Positions 14,816 to 23,671 of a DNA stretch of 64,000 bases are shown here, one piece after another (the first letter of the stretch is position 1; every line of letters starts with the position of its first letter). Where the stretch lies: NCBI RefSeq assembly GCF_003049645.1, contig NZ_PYWK01000001.1, forward strand, positions 372,001-436,000, written 5' to 3'. Below the pieces are notes generated by a model that ran no database searches, was not told the origin of the DNA, and worked only from the letters and a program-made list of their open reading frames with translations. The stretch is from Metasolibacillus fluoroglycofenilyticus. Lineage in GTDB: Bacteria > Bacillota > Bacilli > Bacillales_A > Planococcaceae. The position numbers and the translations under genes were made by a program.

Positions 14816-14886
14816 AAAATTAATAAATATCTAGTGCTTCAATTTATATTTAAAGCAACTTTTTTCACAAGGGAGTGTAAAAGAAG

Positions 14887-15129
14887 ATGGACTTTTATAC
14901 GGAAATAGGACAACAGGCACTTTTCGGTCTAGCCTCGCATATTTTTTTCATTGCTGTGGCATTCTATGCATTACAAGCATTTCGTTTTGACCAACTGTTC
15001 AAAAAAGGTAGAACATTCCAAATTCAACTCATCTATATTTTATTCAGCATCGTCATTGGCTCAGCCGTTTCCAATTTCTTCATTAGTTTCTCTCAATGGT
15101 CAAGAAGTTTAGTCTATATTTTCCAATAA
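14887..15129 (+). CDS. DUF1146 (YwzB-type) small membrane protein
   Basis: This 80-residue protein has two hydrophobic segments (about 12-30 and 46-66) with a positively charged loop between them (FDQLFKKGRTFQ). DUF1146/YwzB proteins are found right after the atp operon in many Bacillales, and their function is unknown. It is separated from atpC by a terminator and a repeat region, so it is probably transcribed on its own. AAGGGAGTG precedes the ATG. Confidence 0.82.
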   Translation: MDFYTEIGQQALFGLASHIFFIAVAFYALQAFRFDQLFKKGRTFQIQLIYILFSIVIGSAVSNFFISFSQWSRSLVYIFQ

Positions 15130-15144
15130 AATACATTATATAGC

Positions 15145-15180
15145 TTGTAGGGGAAAGCAATTAATTGCTTTTCGCTACAA
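15145..15180 (+). terminator. 36-bp near-perfect inverted repeat after the DUF1146 gene
   Basis: TTGTAG-GGGAAAGCAATT pairs with AATTGCTTTTC-GCTACAA almost end to end. No T-run follows, so termination is likely but not certain. Confidence 0.55.
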
Positions 15181-15272
15181 AGTATATATTTCCTGGGCAA
15201 TCAAAAATGTTTAACATATCGAATTTTGGTGTATAAAACTAACAGCGTGAAAGATTAATACTGATTTCACAT

Positions 15273-15392
15273 GGCAAGTAAGAAATAAATGCCTCTTTTG
15301 CACTTACCCTCAAGCTGACTTTACAAATGAAGATGGCAAATTTTGAAATAGCACTTTTCGAGTTAATTCGAGAAAACAGACGCAGTAGCAGA
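15273..15392. repeat. Diverged dispersed element 2, copy 2 (upstream of murA)
   Basis: This region resembles 8952-9090, sharing AAATTTTGAAA, CACTTTTCGAG and GAGAAAA in the same order and a matching upstream block. The inverted repeat seen in copy 1 is decayed here. The rest of the roughly 500-nt gap between 15130 and murA holds no gene that I can support. Confidence 0.45.
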
Positions 15393-15626
15393 AAAATATA
15401 GGGAAAAGGCGTCTGGAAAGTATCCCGCTTTCGATTCACCAACTATACATACAGTGCGTAATATGTAGTATGAACAATAAAGTCAAAATTCGACACAAAA
15501 TAGTGAATAAGATGCTTGATAAAGTTGGGTTATAGCTGTATTATTAGCAGTGTTTGGATAAAAAAGATTAATGAACTTTTAAATAAAATAGCAAGTTTAC
15601 GAGAATGGGATTCGGAGGGACGAATT

Positions 15627-16937
15627 GTGGAGAAAATTATCGTTATGGGTGGTCAGACTTTACAAGGTAGCGTAAAAGTTGAAGGCGCAAAAAACGCTGT
15701 ATTACCTATTTTAGCAGCATCTTTATTAGCTTCTGAAGGAAAAAACATTATTAAAGACGTTCCAGCTTTAGCTGATGTATATACAATTGGTGAAGTATTA
15801 AAAAGCTTAAATGCAGATGTACAATATAATGTAAATAACAATGAGATTGTAATTGATGCGGCTCGTGATTTGTCGAGTGAGGCACAGTTTGAATTTGTTA
15901 GTAAAATGCGCGCATCTATTTTAGTTATGGGTTCACTACTTGCGCGTAATCGCTTTGCACGTGTTGCTCTACCAGGTGGCTGTGCAATTGGCTCTCGTCC
16001 AATTGAGCTGCATTTAAAAGGCTTTGAAGCGATGGGAGCTGAGATTTCTTTTGGACATGGCTATGTGGAGGCACGTGCTGAGAAATTAAAGGGAGCTGAA
16101 ATTTATTTAGATTTCCCGAGCGTTGGGGCTACAGAAAATATTATGACAGCAGCAGCTTTAGCGGAAGGCACGACAATTATCGAAAATGCTGCAAAAGAGC
16201 CTGAAATTGTAGATTTAGCGAATTTTATTAATGCAATGGGTGGCCGCGTGACTGGTGCAGGAACAGCTACAATCCGTATTGAAGGTGTCGAAAAGCTCCA
16301 AGGTATTACGCATTATGTTATTCCTGATCGTATCGAGGCGGGTACATTTATGGTAGCGGCAGCTATTACACGTGGTGATGTAATTATCGAAAACGCGATA
16401 CCAGAGCATATGACGGCTTTAATCGCTAAAATGCGCGAAATGGGCGTAGACATTACAGAGCAAGAAAATGGATTACGTGTGCGAGCAACGGGTGAATTAA
16501 AGGCAGTGGATATTAAAACAATGCCACATCCAGGCTTCCCAACAGATATGCAATCACAAATGATGGCATTAATGTTATCGGCTGAGGGCACAAGCATTAT
16601 TACAGAAACCGTATTTGAAAATCGTTTTATGCATGTCGAAGAATTCCGTCGAATGAATGCTATGGCTAAAATTGAAGGACGCTCTGTCTTTGTCGAAGGC
16701 AATAGCGCATTACAAGGAGCCGAAGTGGCAGCAACTGATTTACGTGCTGCAGCATCACTTATTTTAGCCGGCTTGGTATCAGAAGGCGTAACGCGTGTAA
16801 CTGCTTTACATCATTTAGATCGCGGCTATGTGAAATTCCATGAAAAGCTGGCAGCGTTAGGGGCAAATATCGAACGAGTAACAGAAGGCGAAGCAAGCGT
16901 TGTACAACAGGACAATACAGAACAAGTAATAGCATAA
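15627..16937 (+). CDS. murA: UDP-N-acetylglucosamine 1-carboxyvinyltransferase
   Basis: This 436-residue enzyme adds enolpyruvate from PEP to UDP-GlcNAc, the first committed step of peptidoglycan synthesis and the fosfomycin target. The catalytic cysteine is in [15 protein letters not shown] (Cys near 119, equivalent to Cys115 of E. coli). [14 protein letters not shown] and [16 protein letters not shown] are also diagnostic. GTG 15627 is selected because CGGAGGG is 8 nt upstream and it gives the family N-terminus; in-frame upstream codons from 15516 are unlikely to be translated. Position before spoIID corresponds to murAA. Confidence 0.96.
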   Translation: MEKIIVMGGQTLQGSVKVEGAKNAVLPILAASLLASEGKNIIKDVPALADVYTIGEVLKSLNADVQYNVNNNEIVIDAARDLSSEAQFEFVSKMRASILVMGSLLARNRFARVALPGGCAIGSRPIELHLKGFEAMGAEISFGHGYVEARAEKLKGAEIYLDFPSVGATENIMTAAALAEGTTIIENAAKEPEIVDLANFINAMGGRVTGAGTATIRIEGVEKLQGITHYVIPDRIEAGTFMVAAAITRGDVIIENAIPEHMTALIAKMREMGVDITEQENGLRVRATGELKAVDIKTMPHPGFPTDMQSQMMALMLSAEGTSIITETVFENRFMHVEEFRRMNAMAKIEGRSVFVEGNSALQGAEVAATDLRAAASLILAGLVSEGVTRVTALHHLDRGYVKFHEKLAALGANIERVTEGEASVVQQDNTEQVIA

Positions 16938-16940
16938 TGA

Positions 16941-16993
16941 AAAAGCGGCTGTCGGGAAAGTAGGGTATCAATTCCATTCTCGATGGCCTTTTG
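16941..16993 (+). terminator. Terminator after murA
   Basis: AAAGCGGCTGTCGGGAA pairs, with G-U pairs and one bulge, with TTCTCGATGGCCTTTT, ending in a T-rich tract. Confidence 0.75.
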
Positions 16994-17000
16994 TAATTAG

Positions 17001-17031
17001 ATAAATAAATTTTTAAAAAGCTACATACAAT
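17001..17031 (+). promoter_or_regulatory. Possible sigma-E promoter of spoIID
   Basis: CATACAAT at 17024-17031 exactly matches the sigma-E -10 consensus, with an AT-rich ATAAAT at a plausible -35 distance. The predicted start would fall at or next to the spoIID start codon. SpoIID is a known sigma-E gene in B. subtilis. Confidence 0.45.
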
Positions 17032-17036
17032 GGCGT

Positions 17037-17924
17037 ATGAAAAAAAACATCATTATTATCATCATTGCCATCTGCTTTCTTTTTACTGTGCCGCTACTTT
17101 ATTACAAGAAACAAAAGCCAGCACTACCAGAGCCCTGTGAAATTTTTATAACAGTTGAAGGCGAAGCACAGAGCATCCCATTAGAGCAGTATTTAATCGG
17201 TGTTGTTGCTGCAGAAATGCCAGCTAGCTTTCATCCTATTGCATTGCAGGCTCAGACCATCGCTGCGCGCACTTATGTCATACGTAATACAAATTACGGA
17301 CAAAAACCGATTAAGCCGACAACGACGCATCAAGTTTTTATTAACGAGAAGGCACGACAGCAAAAATGGTTAACAGCCTTTGCACAGTATGAACGAAAAA
17401 TTTCAGACGCGGTGCAGGCTACAGCGGGTCAAATTATACTGTATAATGAAGAACCAATTTCTGCGATGTTTCATGCTTCATCAAATGGAGTTACAGAGTC
17501 AGCGGAAAATTATAGTGGACATGACCTACCTTATTTACAATCCGTAACATCGCCCGAGAAAAATAGTCAAACAATTAAAATGACTGTGGCAGAGCTAAAT
17601 GACAAGCTACAAACAAACTGGACACAAGATGATTTTTTAGCATTAAAGCTTGAGCGTAATAGCTCGGGACGTGTTCAAACAGTAATAGGAAAAAAACAAT
17701 TTAGCGGTCGTGATTTTAGAGAGCTTTTGCAATTGCGCTCAACGGACTTTACGCTAATAAAGGATGGCAGCGATATTGCCATTACAACAAAAGGCTATGG
17801 CCATGGCGTAGGAATGAGCCAGTATGGGGCAAATGAGTTAGCACAAAATAACGCTACAGCTGAGCAAATAATTGGTCATTATTATCCGCACACGACAATT
17901 GGCAATGTTTGTACAAAAAAATAA
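17037..17924 (+). CDS. spoIID: Stage II sporulation protein D (forespore engulfment transglycosylase)
   Basis: This 295-residue protein has an N-terminal signal-anchor (IIIIIIAICFLFTVPLLYY) and the SpoIID domain: PLEQYLIGVVAAEMPASFHP with the catalytic glutamate, AQTIAARTYVI, and the C-terminal GYGHGVGMSQYGANELA. It is a membrane-anchored lytic transglycosylase acting with SpoIIP and SpoIIM in engulfment. No ribosome site is visible before ATG 17037, and a sigma-E -10 lies right upstream, so initiation may be leaderless or use a later codon. Confidence 0.95.
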   Translation: MKKNIIIIIIAICFLFTVPLLYYKKQKPALPEPCEIFITVEGEAQSIPLEQYLIGVVAAEMPASFHPIALQAQTIAARTYVIRNTNYGQKPIKPTTTHQVFINEKARQQKWLTAFAQYERKISDAVQATAGQIILYNEEPISAMFHASSNGVTESAENYSGHDLPYLQSVTSPEKNSQTIKMTVAELNDKLQTNWTQDDFLALKLERNSSGRVQTVIGKKQFSGRDFRELLQLRSTDFTLIKDGSDIAITTKGYGHGVGMSQYGANELAQNNATAEQIIGHYYPHTTIGNVCTKK

Positions 17925-17980
17925 GCTGACGTGTTTAAAAATTGTATAGTTTGTTCACACTAGCTTCAGAGGTGATGAAC

Positions 17981-18646
17981 ATGCGAGAGGAAAAAAATTT
18001 AAAACCTTCTCCAAAAAATTTAAAACAAAAGCCATGGTTTTGGCCAGCTATTTATGCGGGTATTGCACTCGCCGTACTAGCACTTATGTTTAGCTATAAT
18101 GCGCTTGTTACAGAAAAGGAAGAGCGCCTATTAACAGAAACGGTTGCTCGAGAAGAAATTCCACAACAGCAACAGCCGATAATTGAAACAAACACAGCGC
18201 AAGAAAATTTGAAATTCCCGTTTGATGAAGCATTATTAGATCAACTGACAGTGCTGCAGGATTTTTATGATTTATCGGCAGATGCAAAAACTCGTGAAAA
18301 TGCCCTGCTTGTATTTAAGCAAACTTTTTCAACATCATCGGGGATGTCACTTGCCATTAATAGTGAGCCATTTGAAGTGCTTGCTGCCATGAGTGGTGTC
18401 GTAACAAAAATTAAGATGGATGCTTTCACAGGAAATAGCATTACAATTCAACATGCAAATGGCATGGAAACACGCTATAGTTCGATTACAGATATTGTTG
18501 TGAAAGAAGGCGACGAGGTTGTACAAGGGCAGCCATTAGCAACGACAATGGATAATGATTGGAATCCGACAGCAGGTATTCATTTACATTTTGAAGTGTT
18601 AGAAGATGGTGAAGCAATTAATCCACGAAAATTGCTTGCATTCTAA
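17981..18646 (+). CDS. spoIIQ: Stage II sporulation protein Q (degenerate M23 peptidase)
   Basis: This 221-residue forespore protein has one membrane helix (AIYAGIALAVLALMF, about 20-36) and a LytM-type M23 domain at about 125-215. The HLHFEV motif is present, but the first zinc ligand site reads SEPFEVLAAMSG, with no His, so it is probably non-catalytic like SpoIIQ of B. subtilis. SpoIIQ pairs with SpoIIIAH to form the feeding-tube channel. ATG 17981 has AGAGGTG upstream; ATG 17975 is an alternative. It lies between spoIID and spoIIID as expected. Confidence 0.93.
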   Translation: MREEKNLKPSPKNLKQKPWFWPAIYAGIALAVLALMFSYNALVTEKEERLLTETVAREEIPQQQQPIIETNTAQENLKFPFDEALLDQLTVLQDFYDLSADAKTRENALLVFKQTFSTSSGMSLAINSEPFEVLAAMSGVVTKIKMDAFTGNSITIQHANGMETRYSSITDIVVKEGDEVVQGQPLATTMDNDWNPTAGIHLHFEVLEDGEAINPRKLLAF

Positions 18647-18737
18647 GTTCTAAATAGTGGCGGACGACTCATAAGGTGAAGAAACATACTACTAAGCTAC
18701 GGCACATTCTTACATCCTAAGTAGAAAGGAAGGGAAC

Positions 18738-19004
18738 GTGCACGAACATATTAGGCGTCGCTGTGTTCAGCTAGGTGAGTTGCTAATCGAAACCAAAGAA
18801 ACAGTCCGCACTTTAGCTAAAATGACAGGTTATTCTAAAAGTACTGTGCACAAGGATTTAACTGAAAGGCTTGTATTAATAAATGAGCCTTTAGCACAGG
18901 AAGTAAAAAAAATTTTAGCCTATCATAAATCCGTCCGTCATTTGCGCGGTGGAGAAGCAACGAAGAAAAAATGGCAATCGAAGCAACACGAACAAAGCAC
19001 CTAG
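18738..19004 (+). CDS. spoIIID: Sporulation transcription factor SpoIIID
   Basis: This 88-residue mother-cell DNA-binding protein modulates sigma-E and sigma-K genes. It has a helix-turn-helix around residues 20-45 (TVRTLAKMTGYSKSTVHKDL) and a basic C-terminal tail (HLRGGEATKKKW). GTG 18738 is preceded by GAAAGGAAGGG. The stop codon lies within the upstream arm of the terminator, a compact arrangement. Confidence 0.96.
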   Translation: MHEHIRRRCVQLGELLIETKETVRTLAKMTGYSKSTVHKDLTERLVLINEPLAQEVKKILAYHKSVRHLRGGEATKKKWQSKQHEQST

Positions 19005-19038
19005 ATGATACTTACGTTCATCTAAGTGCTTTTTCTCT
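18994..19038 (+). terminator. Terminator overlapping the spoIIID stop codon
   Basis: AAAGCACCTAGATGA pairs with TCATCTAAGTGCTTT, followed by TTTCTC. Confidence 0.9.
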
Positions 19039-19128
19039 ATTTCAGTGACAATTTTAGGGAATAGTTTGCCATAAAAGAGGATGTAATTACTTCCTCAATG
19101 TGATAAAATAGTCTAGATAACTAAATAT

Positions 19129-19290
19129 ATAAAGTGAAACTTCAATCAGTGGAGGTTTTCCTCAACTCCACTGATAGTTAGTTGAACCAATCGGGCTTTT
19201 ACGGGCAGTTGAACTCTCACTTATCCTTAAGCTGATTTTCACTTAAGTCTTGAAGTAGGAGTCTTAATGCCCGTTAATGCGGGACAAATA
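19129..19290 (+). repeat. Dispersed structured element, copy C (upstream of mbl)
   Basis: TTCAATCAGTGGAG and CTCCACTGA...TTGAA form a two-part stem capped by the TTTCCTCA loop. ACCAATCGGGCTTTTACGGG follows, then after a linker GCCCGTTAATGCGGGACAAA. ACGGGCA/TGCCCGT can pair and replaces the CAGGCA/TGCCTG pair of copy A. It ends about 210 nt before mbl. Confidence 0.6.
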
Positions 19291-19399
19291 AGGAATATCA
19301 GGTAAGCATATATTCAATCTAACAGCCGCCCATTCTCCCGCTAGTGAACTATTAAAGCATTATAATAAGGGGAATAGGTTAAAGAAGAAGTAGTTAAAG

Positions 19400-19426
19400 T
19401 AAGTTTGTTGCTTTTTGAGCCGATAA
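19400..19426 (+). promoter_or_regulatory. Near-consensus sigma-D promoter before mbl-flhO-flhP
   Basis: TAAG-N15-GCCGATAA differs from the sigma-D consensus TAAA-N15-GCCGATAT at one base per element. It would couple the hook-basal-body genes flhO and flhP, through mbl, to the motility regulon. Confidence 0.45.
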
Positions 19427-19428
19427 GA

Positions 19429-19456
19429 TTGACTTAACAGCTCTTGAAAATAGAAT
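19429..19456 (+). promoter_or_regulatory. Sigma-A promoter of mbl
   Basis: TTGACT (19429-19434), 16 nt, TAGAAT (19451-19456), predicting a start near 19463, 38 nt before the mbl ATG. It directly follows the sigma-D-like site. Confidence 0.6.
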
Positions 19457-19500
19457 GATGTACGTAAAGACTTGAATTGGCGGAAGGAGAAACTAAGGGA

Positions 19501-20502
19501 ATGTTTTCGAAAGATATTGGAATTGATTTAGGGACGGCGAATGTTCTGATCCATGTGAAAGGGAAAGGCATTGTACTAAATGAGCCATCTGTAGTGGCGA
19601 TGGATAAAAAGACAGGAAAAGTGTTAGCAGTTGGTGAAGAGGCGAGACAAATGGTTGGGCGTACGCCAGGTAATATCGTAGCTATTCGTCCTTTAAAAGA
19701 TGGGGTAATTGCGGATTTTGATGTAACAGAGGCAATGCTACGACATTTCATAAATAAATTAAATGTGCGAGGATTTTTATCAAAGCCACGTATTTTAATT
19801 TGCTGTCCTACAAATATTACAAGTGTAGAGCAAAAAGCAATTCGTGAGGCTGCTGAGAAATCTGGCGGTAAAAAGGTCTATTTAGAAGAGGAGCCGAAAG
19901 TGGCGGCAATCGGTGCAGGAATGGATATTTTCCAGCCGAGTGGCAATATGGTAGTTGACATTGGTGGGGGTACGACAGACGTGGCTGTATTATCAATGGG
20001 AGACATCGTAACAAGTGAATCAATTAAAGTAGCAGGCGATGTATTTGACAACGACATTTTGCAATACATAAAAAAAGAATACAAGCTATTAATTGGAGAG
20101 CGCACAGCAGAGGCGGTAAAAATGACAATTGGTACAGTATTCCCAGGTAACCGTAATGAATCAATGGAAATACGTGGGCGTGATATGGTGACAGGCTTGC
20201 CACAAACGATTACAATTCATTCTACGGAAATCGAGAGAGCATTGCATGAATCGGTATCGATGATTGTACAATCGGCTAAAAATGTATTAGAAAAAACGCC
20301 ACCCGAGCTATCGGCAGATATTATTGATAGAGGTGTTATTTTAACAGGTGGCGGCGCATTATTACACGGTATGGATCAATTATTGATTGAAGAGCTAAAA
20401 GTACCTGTATTTATTGCAGAGAAGCCAATGGATTGTGTAGCAATTGGCACAGGTATTATGTTGAATAATATTGACCGTTCAGCAGGTGCCACAGCAGAGT
20501 AA
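19501..20502 (+). CDS. mbl: MreB-like rod-shape actin homologue Mbl
   Basis: This 333-residue actin-fold protein guides lateral wall synthesis at the membrane. The N-terminal phosphate-1 loop DIGIDLGTANVLIHVKGKG, the phosphate-2 loop VVDIGGGTTDVAVLS and the adenosine motif LTGGGALL are all present. ATG 19501 gives exactly the B. subtilis length and N-terminus MFSKDIGIDLGTAN, with GGAAGGAG upstream; in-frame TTG 19477 overlaps that ribosome site. The spoIIID-mbl-flhO-flhP order and close similarity to Mbl distinguish it from MreB and MreBH. Confidence 0.96.
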   Translation: MFSKDIGIDLGTANVLIHVKGKGIVLNEPSVVAMDKKTGKVLAVGEEARQMVGRTPGNIVAIRPLKDGVIADFDVTEAMLRHFINKLNVRGFLSKPRILICCPTNITSVEQKAIREAAEKSGGKKVYLEEEPKVAAIGAGMDIFQPSGNMVVDIGGGTTDVAVLSMGDIVTSESIKVAGDVFDNDILQYIKKEYKLLIGERTAEAVKMTIGTVFPGNRNESMEIRGRDMVTGLPQTITIHSTEIERALHESVSMIVQSAKNVLEKTPPELSADIIDRGVILTGGGALLHGMDQLLIEELKVPVFIAEKPMDCVAIGTGIMLNNIDRSAGATAE

Positions 20503-20648
20503 TCGATTATTTTCGTTTAAATCGAATAACCCGATGTTGGTTACTCAATCAGTGAGTAAACGCTAATTAGTATTCAATTCAGCTTACCACTCGCTTGAAG
20601 TGAGAATTTTTTGTTGAATCATAACAACTAGTAAATGAGGTGTGTTTT

Positions 20649-21488
20649 ATGTTCAAAGGATTTTATACAGTAGCTTCAGGTATGCTAGCACAGCAACGTC
20701 GTACTGAAATATTGACAAATAATATGGCAAACGCAAATACGCCCGGCTTTAAAGCAGACCAATCAACAATTCGTTCATTCCCAGACATGCTTCTCTCAGC
20801 AAAGGGAACAACAAATATACCGACAGAAAAAGGTTTAACTCTACAGCAGTTAAATCCAATCGGTGCATTGACAACAGGGGTATACTTACAAGAAACAATT
20901 GCTAACAATACACAAGGCTCATTACTATTAACAGATTTGCCAACAGATGTAGCACTAGTAGATATTACGCTACCAATTGATGAGGAATCCGGTAACCAAG
21001 GTGCTATTTACTTCCGTCTGCAGCATCCAGCAGGTGGAGAAGCTTATACTCGCAATGGTAACTTTACATTAGATGGACAAGGCAATTTAGTGAACGGACA
21101 AGGACTTTTTGTGTTGTCTAACATAGGCGAGCGTATTCAGCTAGCAAATGATAATATTACAATTACGGATACAGGTGCGATTTTAGATGAAAACGGCACA
21201 CAAGTGGCAACGCTTGGTGTAGCGTTCTCAGCAAACCCAGATGTCTTAATGAAGCAGGATAATGGTTTATATCGTATGCTTGACGAAGGTATACTACCAT
21301 CAGCATATGGACAAGCAGGTGTAACGTTTGCAACACGTCAAAGCTACTTAGAGGGCTCTAACGTAGATTCTGCGCGCTCGATGACAGATTTATTAACGGC
21401 ATACCGTGCATTTGAAGCAAATCAAAAAGTTCTTCAAGCATATGACCGCAGCATGGAAAAGGCAGTAAATGAAATTGGGAAAGTGTAA
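20649..21488 (+). CDS. flhO: Flagellar hook-basal body rod protein FlhO
   Basis: This 279-residue protein has the N-terminal rod signature FKGFYTVASGMLAQQRRTEILTN-MANANTPGFKA and the C-terminal MTDLLTAYRAFEANQKVLQAYD of the FlgE/F/G family. FlhO is a distal-rod or hook-proximal component exported by the flagellar type III system. ATG 20649 has GAGGTG at the right distance. It is 15 nt from flhP and follows mbl, as in B. subtilis. Confidence 0.93.
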   Translation: MFKGFYTVASGMLAQQRRTEILTNNMANANTPGFKADQSTIRSFPDMLLSAKGTTNIPTEKGLTLQQLNPIGALTTGVYLQETIANNTQGSLLLTDLPTDVALVDITLPIDEESGNQGAIYFRLQHPAGGEAYTRNGNFTLDGQGNLVNGQGLFVLSNIGERIQLANDNITITDTGAILDENGTQVATLGVAFSANPDVLMKQDNGLYRMLDEGILPSAYGQAGVTFATRQSYLEGSNVDSARSMTDLLTAYRAFEANQKVLQAYDRSMEKAVNEIGKV

Positions 21489-21503
21489 TGGAGGGATGAT
21501 TGC

Positions 21504-22340
21504 ATGCTACGCACAATGGTAACGGCAACAAATACATTAACACAGCTACAAACGAAATTAGATACAATTAGCAATAACCTTGCAAATAGTAGTACACATG
21601 GCTATAAAGCGAAGGACGCACAATTTTCAGAGTTGCTTTACCAGCAATATAATAACGATAAATTGGATAAAACTTTGCGCCAATCACCTGTAGGGATTCG
21701 CTATGGTGTCGGAGCACATGTATCACTAGTCCAATCAAATCAAAAGCAAGGCTCATTACAGAGTACAGGACGCGACCTTGACTTTGCATTTACGAAGGAA
21801 AATCAATATTTCAATATTTTAATGCCTGATGGTGATGGTCAGCGCACAGCATATACACGCCAAGGTGATTTTTATGTATCGCCAATGGAAAACGGACAAA
21901 TGATGCTCGTAAATGCCGATGGATATCCTGTAGCAGATAGCGATGGAAATGCTATTTATTTCCCTGATTTTGCAACAGGCTTTACATTATCTCAAGATGG
22001 TCGCTTAAATGTGAATTACCCAGATGGTGATGTAATAGCAGTGGATTTAGCCGTATCGGAATTACAAAAGCCTCAAGCAATGGAGCAAATTAGTGGTACA
22101 TATATTGGCTTGCCGACTAATTTAGCAGCTCTTGGCTACACGCAAGCAGATATTTTAACGGATTTACAAGGAGCGGGTCGTGCGGAAATTGGTTTGAGTA
22201 TCCAAACATTGGAAATGTCGAATGTAGATATTTCGAAGGAAATGACAGACTTGATTGCTACGCAGCGCTCATATCAATTTAATTCACGCGCAGTCACACT
22301 TGCAGACCAAATGCTAGGGCTCATTAACGGTATTCGATAA
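21504..22340 (+). CDS. flhP: Flagellar hook-basal body rod protein FlhP
   Basis: This 278-residue rod protein has the N-terminal motif MLRTMVTATNTLTQLQTKLD with ISNNLANSSTHGYKAKDAQF, and the C-terminal EMTDLIATQRSYQFNSRAVTLADQML typical of FlgG-type proteins. It probably assembles with FlhO at the rod end, and in B. subtilis FlhP helps trigger the sigma-D switch. GGAGGG precedes the ATG. Confidence 0.93.
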   Translation: MLRTMVTATNTLTQLQTKLDTISNNLANSSTHGYKAKDAQFSELLYQQYNNDKLDKTLRQSPVGIRYGVGAHVSLVQSNQKQGSLQSTGRDLDFAFTKENQYFNILMPDGDGQRTAYTRQGDFYVSPMENGQMMLVNADGYPVADSDGNAIYFPDFATGFTLSQDGRLNVNYPDGDVIAVDLAVSELQKPQAMEQISGTYIGLPTNLAALGYTQADILTDLQGAGRAEIGLSIQTLEMSNVDISKEMTDLIATQRSYQFNSRAVTLADQMLGLINGIR

Positions 22341-22359
22341 GCATAAGGGAGTATAATAA

Positions 22360-22638
22360 ATGACGAACGAATTCAATGAACAAGATGTAGCCCCCAAAAA
22401 AAGAAGAAGACGTAGTGAGGAAATTGAGGCAAAAGAAACGACGAAACGAATACGTTGGGTACAAATACGCTTAATTCCAATTTGGCTGCGAATTGTACTT
22501 GTACTAGCCCTATTAGTTGGTGCAGCAATTGGTGGTGTCATGTTTGGTTACGGCTTTCTCGGAGGCGGAGAAGCAAGCGATGCGTTAAAATGGAGTACGT
22601 GGCAACATATATTTGATATCATCGAAGGAAAAGAATAA
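22360..22638 (+). CDS. EpuA-family small membrane protein ('RNA polymerase subunit beta' misnomer)
   Basis: This 92-residue protein has a very basic N-terminal region (KKRRRRSEEIEAKETTKRIRW), one membrane helix (about 47-66) and the family ending W(S/Q)HIFDIIEGKE. It matches small EpuA-type (PF11772) proteins that sit between flhP and fabZ in Bacillales and are often mislabelled as RNA polymerase beta. Its function is unknown. It is only 19 nt after flhP, so it belongs to the same transcript. Confidence 0.78.
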   Translation: MTNEFNEQDVAPKKRRRRSEEIEAKETTKRIRWVQIRLIPIWLRIVLVLALLVGAAIGGVMFGYGFLGGGEASDALKWSTWQHIFDIIEGKE

Positions 22639-22718
22639 AGTGCATTGATTTGCTAAGAAAGCCATTTCCTTTTGTTTTATTTAAGTTAAGGGAAATGTAA
22701 GCAAAACATAGCTGCAAA

Positions 22719-22763
22719 TGGCTGTTAGATAATATAGGTGCCAACCTATTTACCTAACAGCCA
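22719..22763. other. Strong hairpin between the EpuA-type gene and fabZ
   Basis: TGGCTGTTAG and CTAACAGCCA close a long hairpin with inner ATAGGT/ACCTAT. No T-run is present on either strand. It may terminate weakly or mark the operon end. Confidence 0.5.
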
Positions 22764-22896
22764 AATGTCATGCATGAATTACCAAATTAGATTGGAATTT
22801 CAGCAAAATCCAGCCTAGAGTTAGTTAAGGCGTAATTAATAAATTCCTGTATAATAATTACCATACATAAGATTAAATAGGAGTGGAGGTTTTTTT

Positions 22897-23334
22897 ATGT
22901 TAAATGCAGAACAAATTCAAGCAATTTTACCGCACCGCTACCCATTTTTATTAGTTGATCGCATTTTAGAAATTGAAGTTGGCAAGAGCGCGGTAGGTAT
23001 TAAAAATGTTACGGTAAATGAAGAATTTTTTAATGGTCATTTCCCTGGCTACCCAGTAATGCCAGGTGTTCTTATTGTAGAGGCACTAGCACAAGTAGGT
23101 GGCGTTGCCTTATTAAGCTCAGATGAATTTAAAGGACGTATTGTCTTTTTAACAGGTATAGATAATTGTCGCTTTAAACGCCAAGTTGTACCAGGCGATC
23201 AATTAAAAATGGAAGTAGAATTTGTCAAGCTGCGTGGTCAAATGGGTAAAGGGCATGCCGTAGCAACAGTTGATGGTGAGTTGGTTTGTGAAACGGATAT
23301 TTTATTTGCAATAGGACCAGTTCAGCCAAAGTAA
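22897..23334 (+). CDS. fabZ: 3-hydroxyacyl-[acyl-carrier-protein] dehydratase
   Basis: This 145-residue hot-dog-fold enzyme dehydrates 3-hydroxyacyl-ACP in fatty acid elongation. The catalytic His48 ([11 protein letters not shown]) and Glu62 (IVEALAQ) are conserved, as is the N-terminal [26 protein letters not shown] precedes the ATG. Location after flhP matches B. subtilis fabZ (ywpB). Confidence 0.96.
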   Translation: MLNAEQIQAILPHRYPFLLVDRILEIEVGKSAVGIKNVTVNEEFFNGHFPGYPVMPGVLIVEALAQVGGVALLSSDEFKGRIVFLTGIDNCRFKRQVVPGDQLKMEVEFVKLRGQMGKGHAVATVDGELVCETDILFAIGPVQPK

Positions 23335-23464
23335 TTGAAAAAACCAATTTTTTCAGATAACCTAGTACTATTTGCATTTACAAAGAAAAAATTATAAGAT
23401 GTATAGGTTGACTTATTTTAATTCAACATATTTTTCATGTTGCAAAAGTAAAGCGGTAAATATA

Positions 23465-23650
23465 TAGCGTTCCCATTAGTGAATGGGCAGATTACTTAGT
23501 CAAAGAGTACGGCATTGTTGTTGAAATGACTGAGTTTGATTTAAAGGCTTTGGCGAATATTACAGATTTTGATGAGATTTCCCTCACGAACTCAAAAAAT
23601 TTGGATTAAAATTAGCTAAAGTGCAATTGATTGAAAGGGTTGGCTTTTAA
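23465..23650 (+). pseudogene. Decayed gene fragment, frameshifted
   Basis: An open frame reads SVPISEWADYLVKEYGIVVE and continues MTEFDLKALANITDFDEISL without any start codon at its head. A neighbouring frame then reads ELKKFGLKLAKVQLIERVGF and stops at 23650. The composition is protein-like and a single frameshift would join the parts. The parent family is not recognised. It fills the 337-nt gap after fabZ. Confidence 0.5.
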
Positions 23651-23671
23651 ACGTAGGAGGTTTAAATTTTT

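Noticed and set aside
17944..17972. Sigma-F promoter for spoIIQ (GTATA at 17944)
   Set aside because: The -10 region at the expected distance does not fit the consensus and would overlap the ribosome site.
18671..18692. Sigma-E promoter for spoIIID (CATACTAC at 18685)
   Set aside because: The -10 is plausible, but the nearest -35-like ATA is too close (about 9-10 nt spacing).
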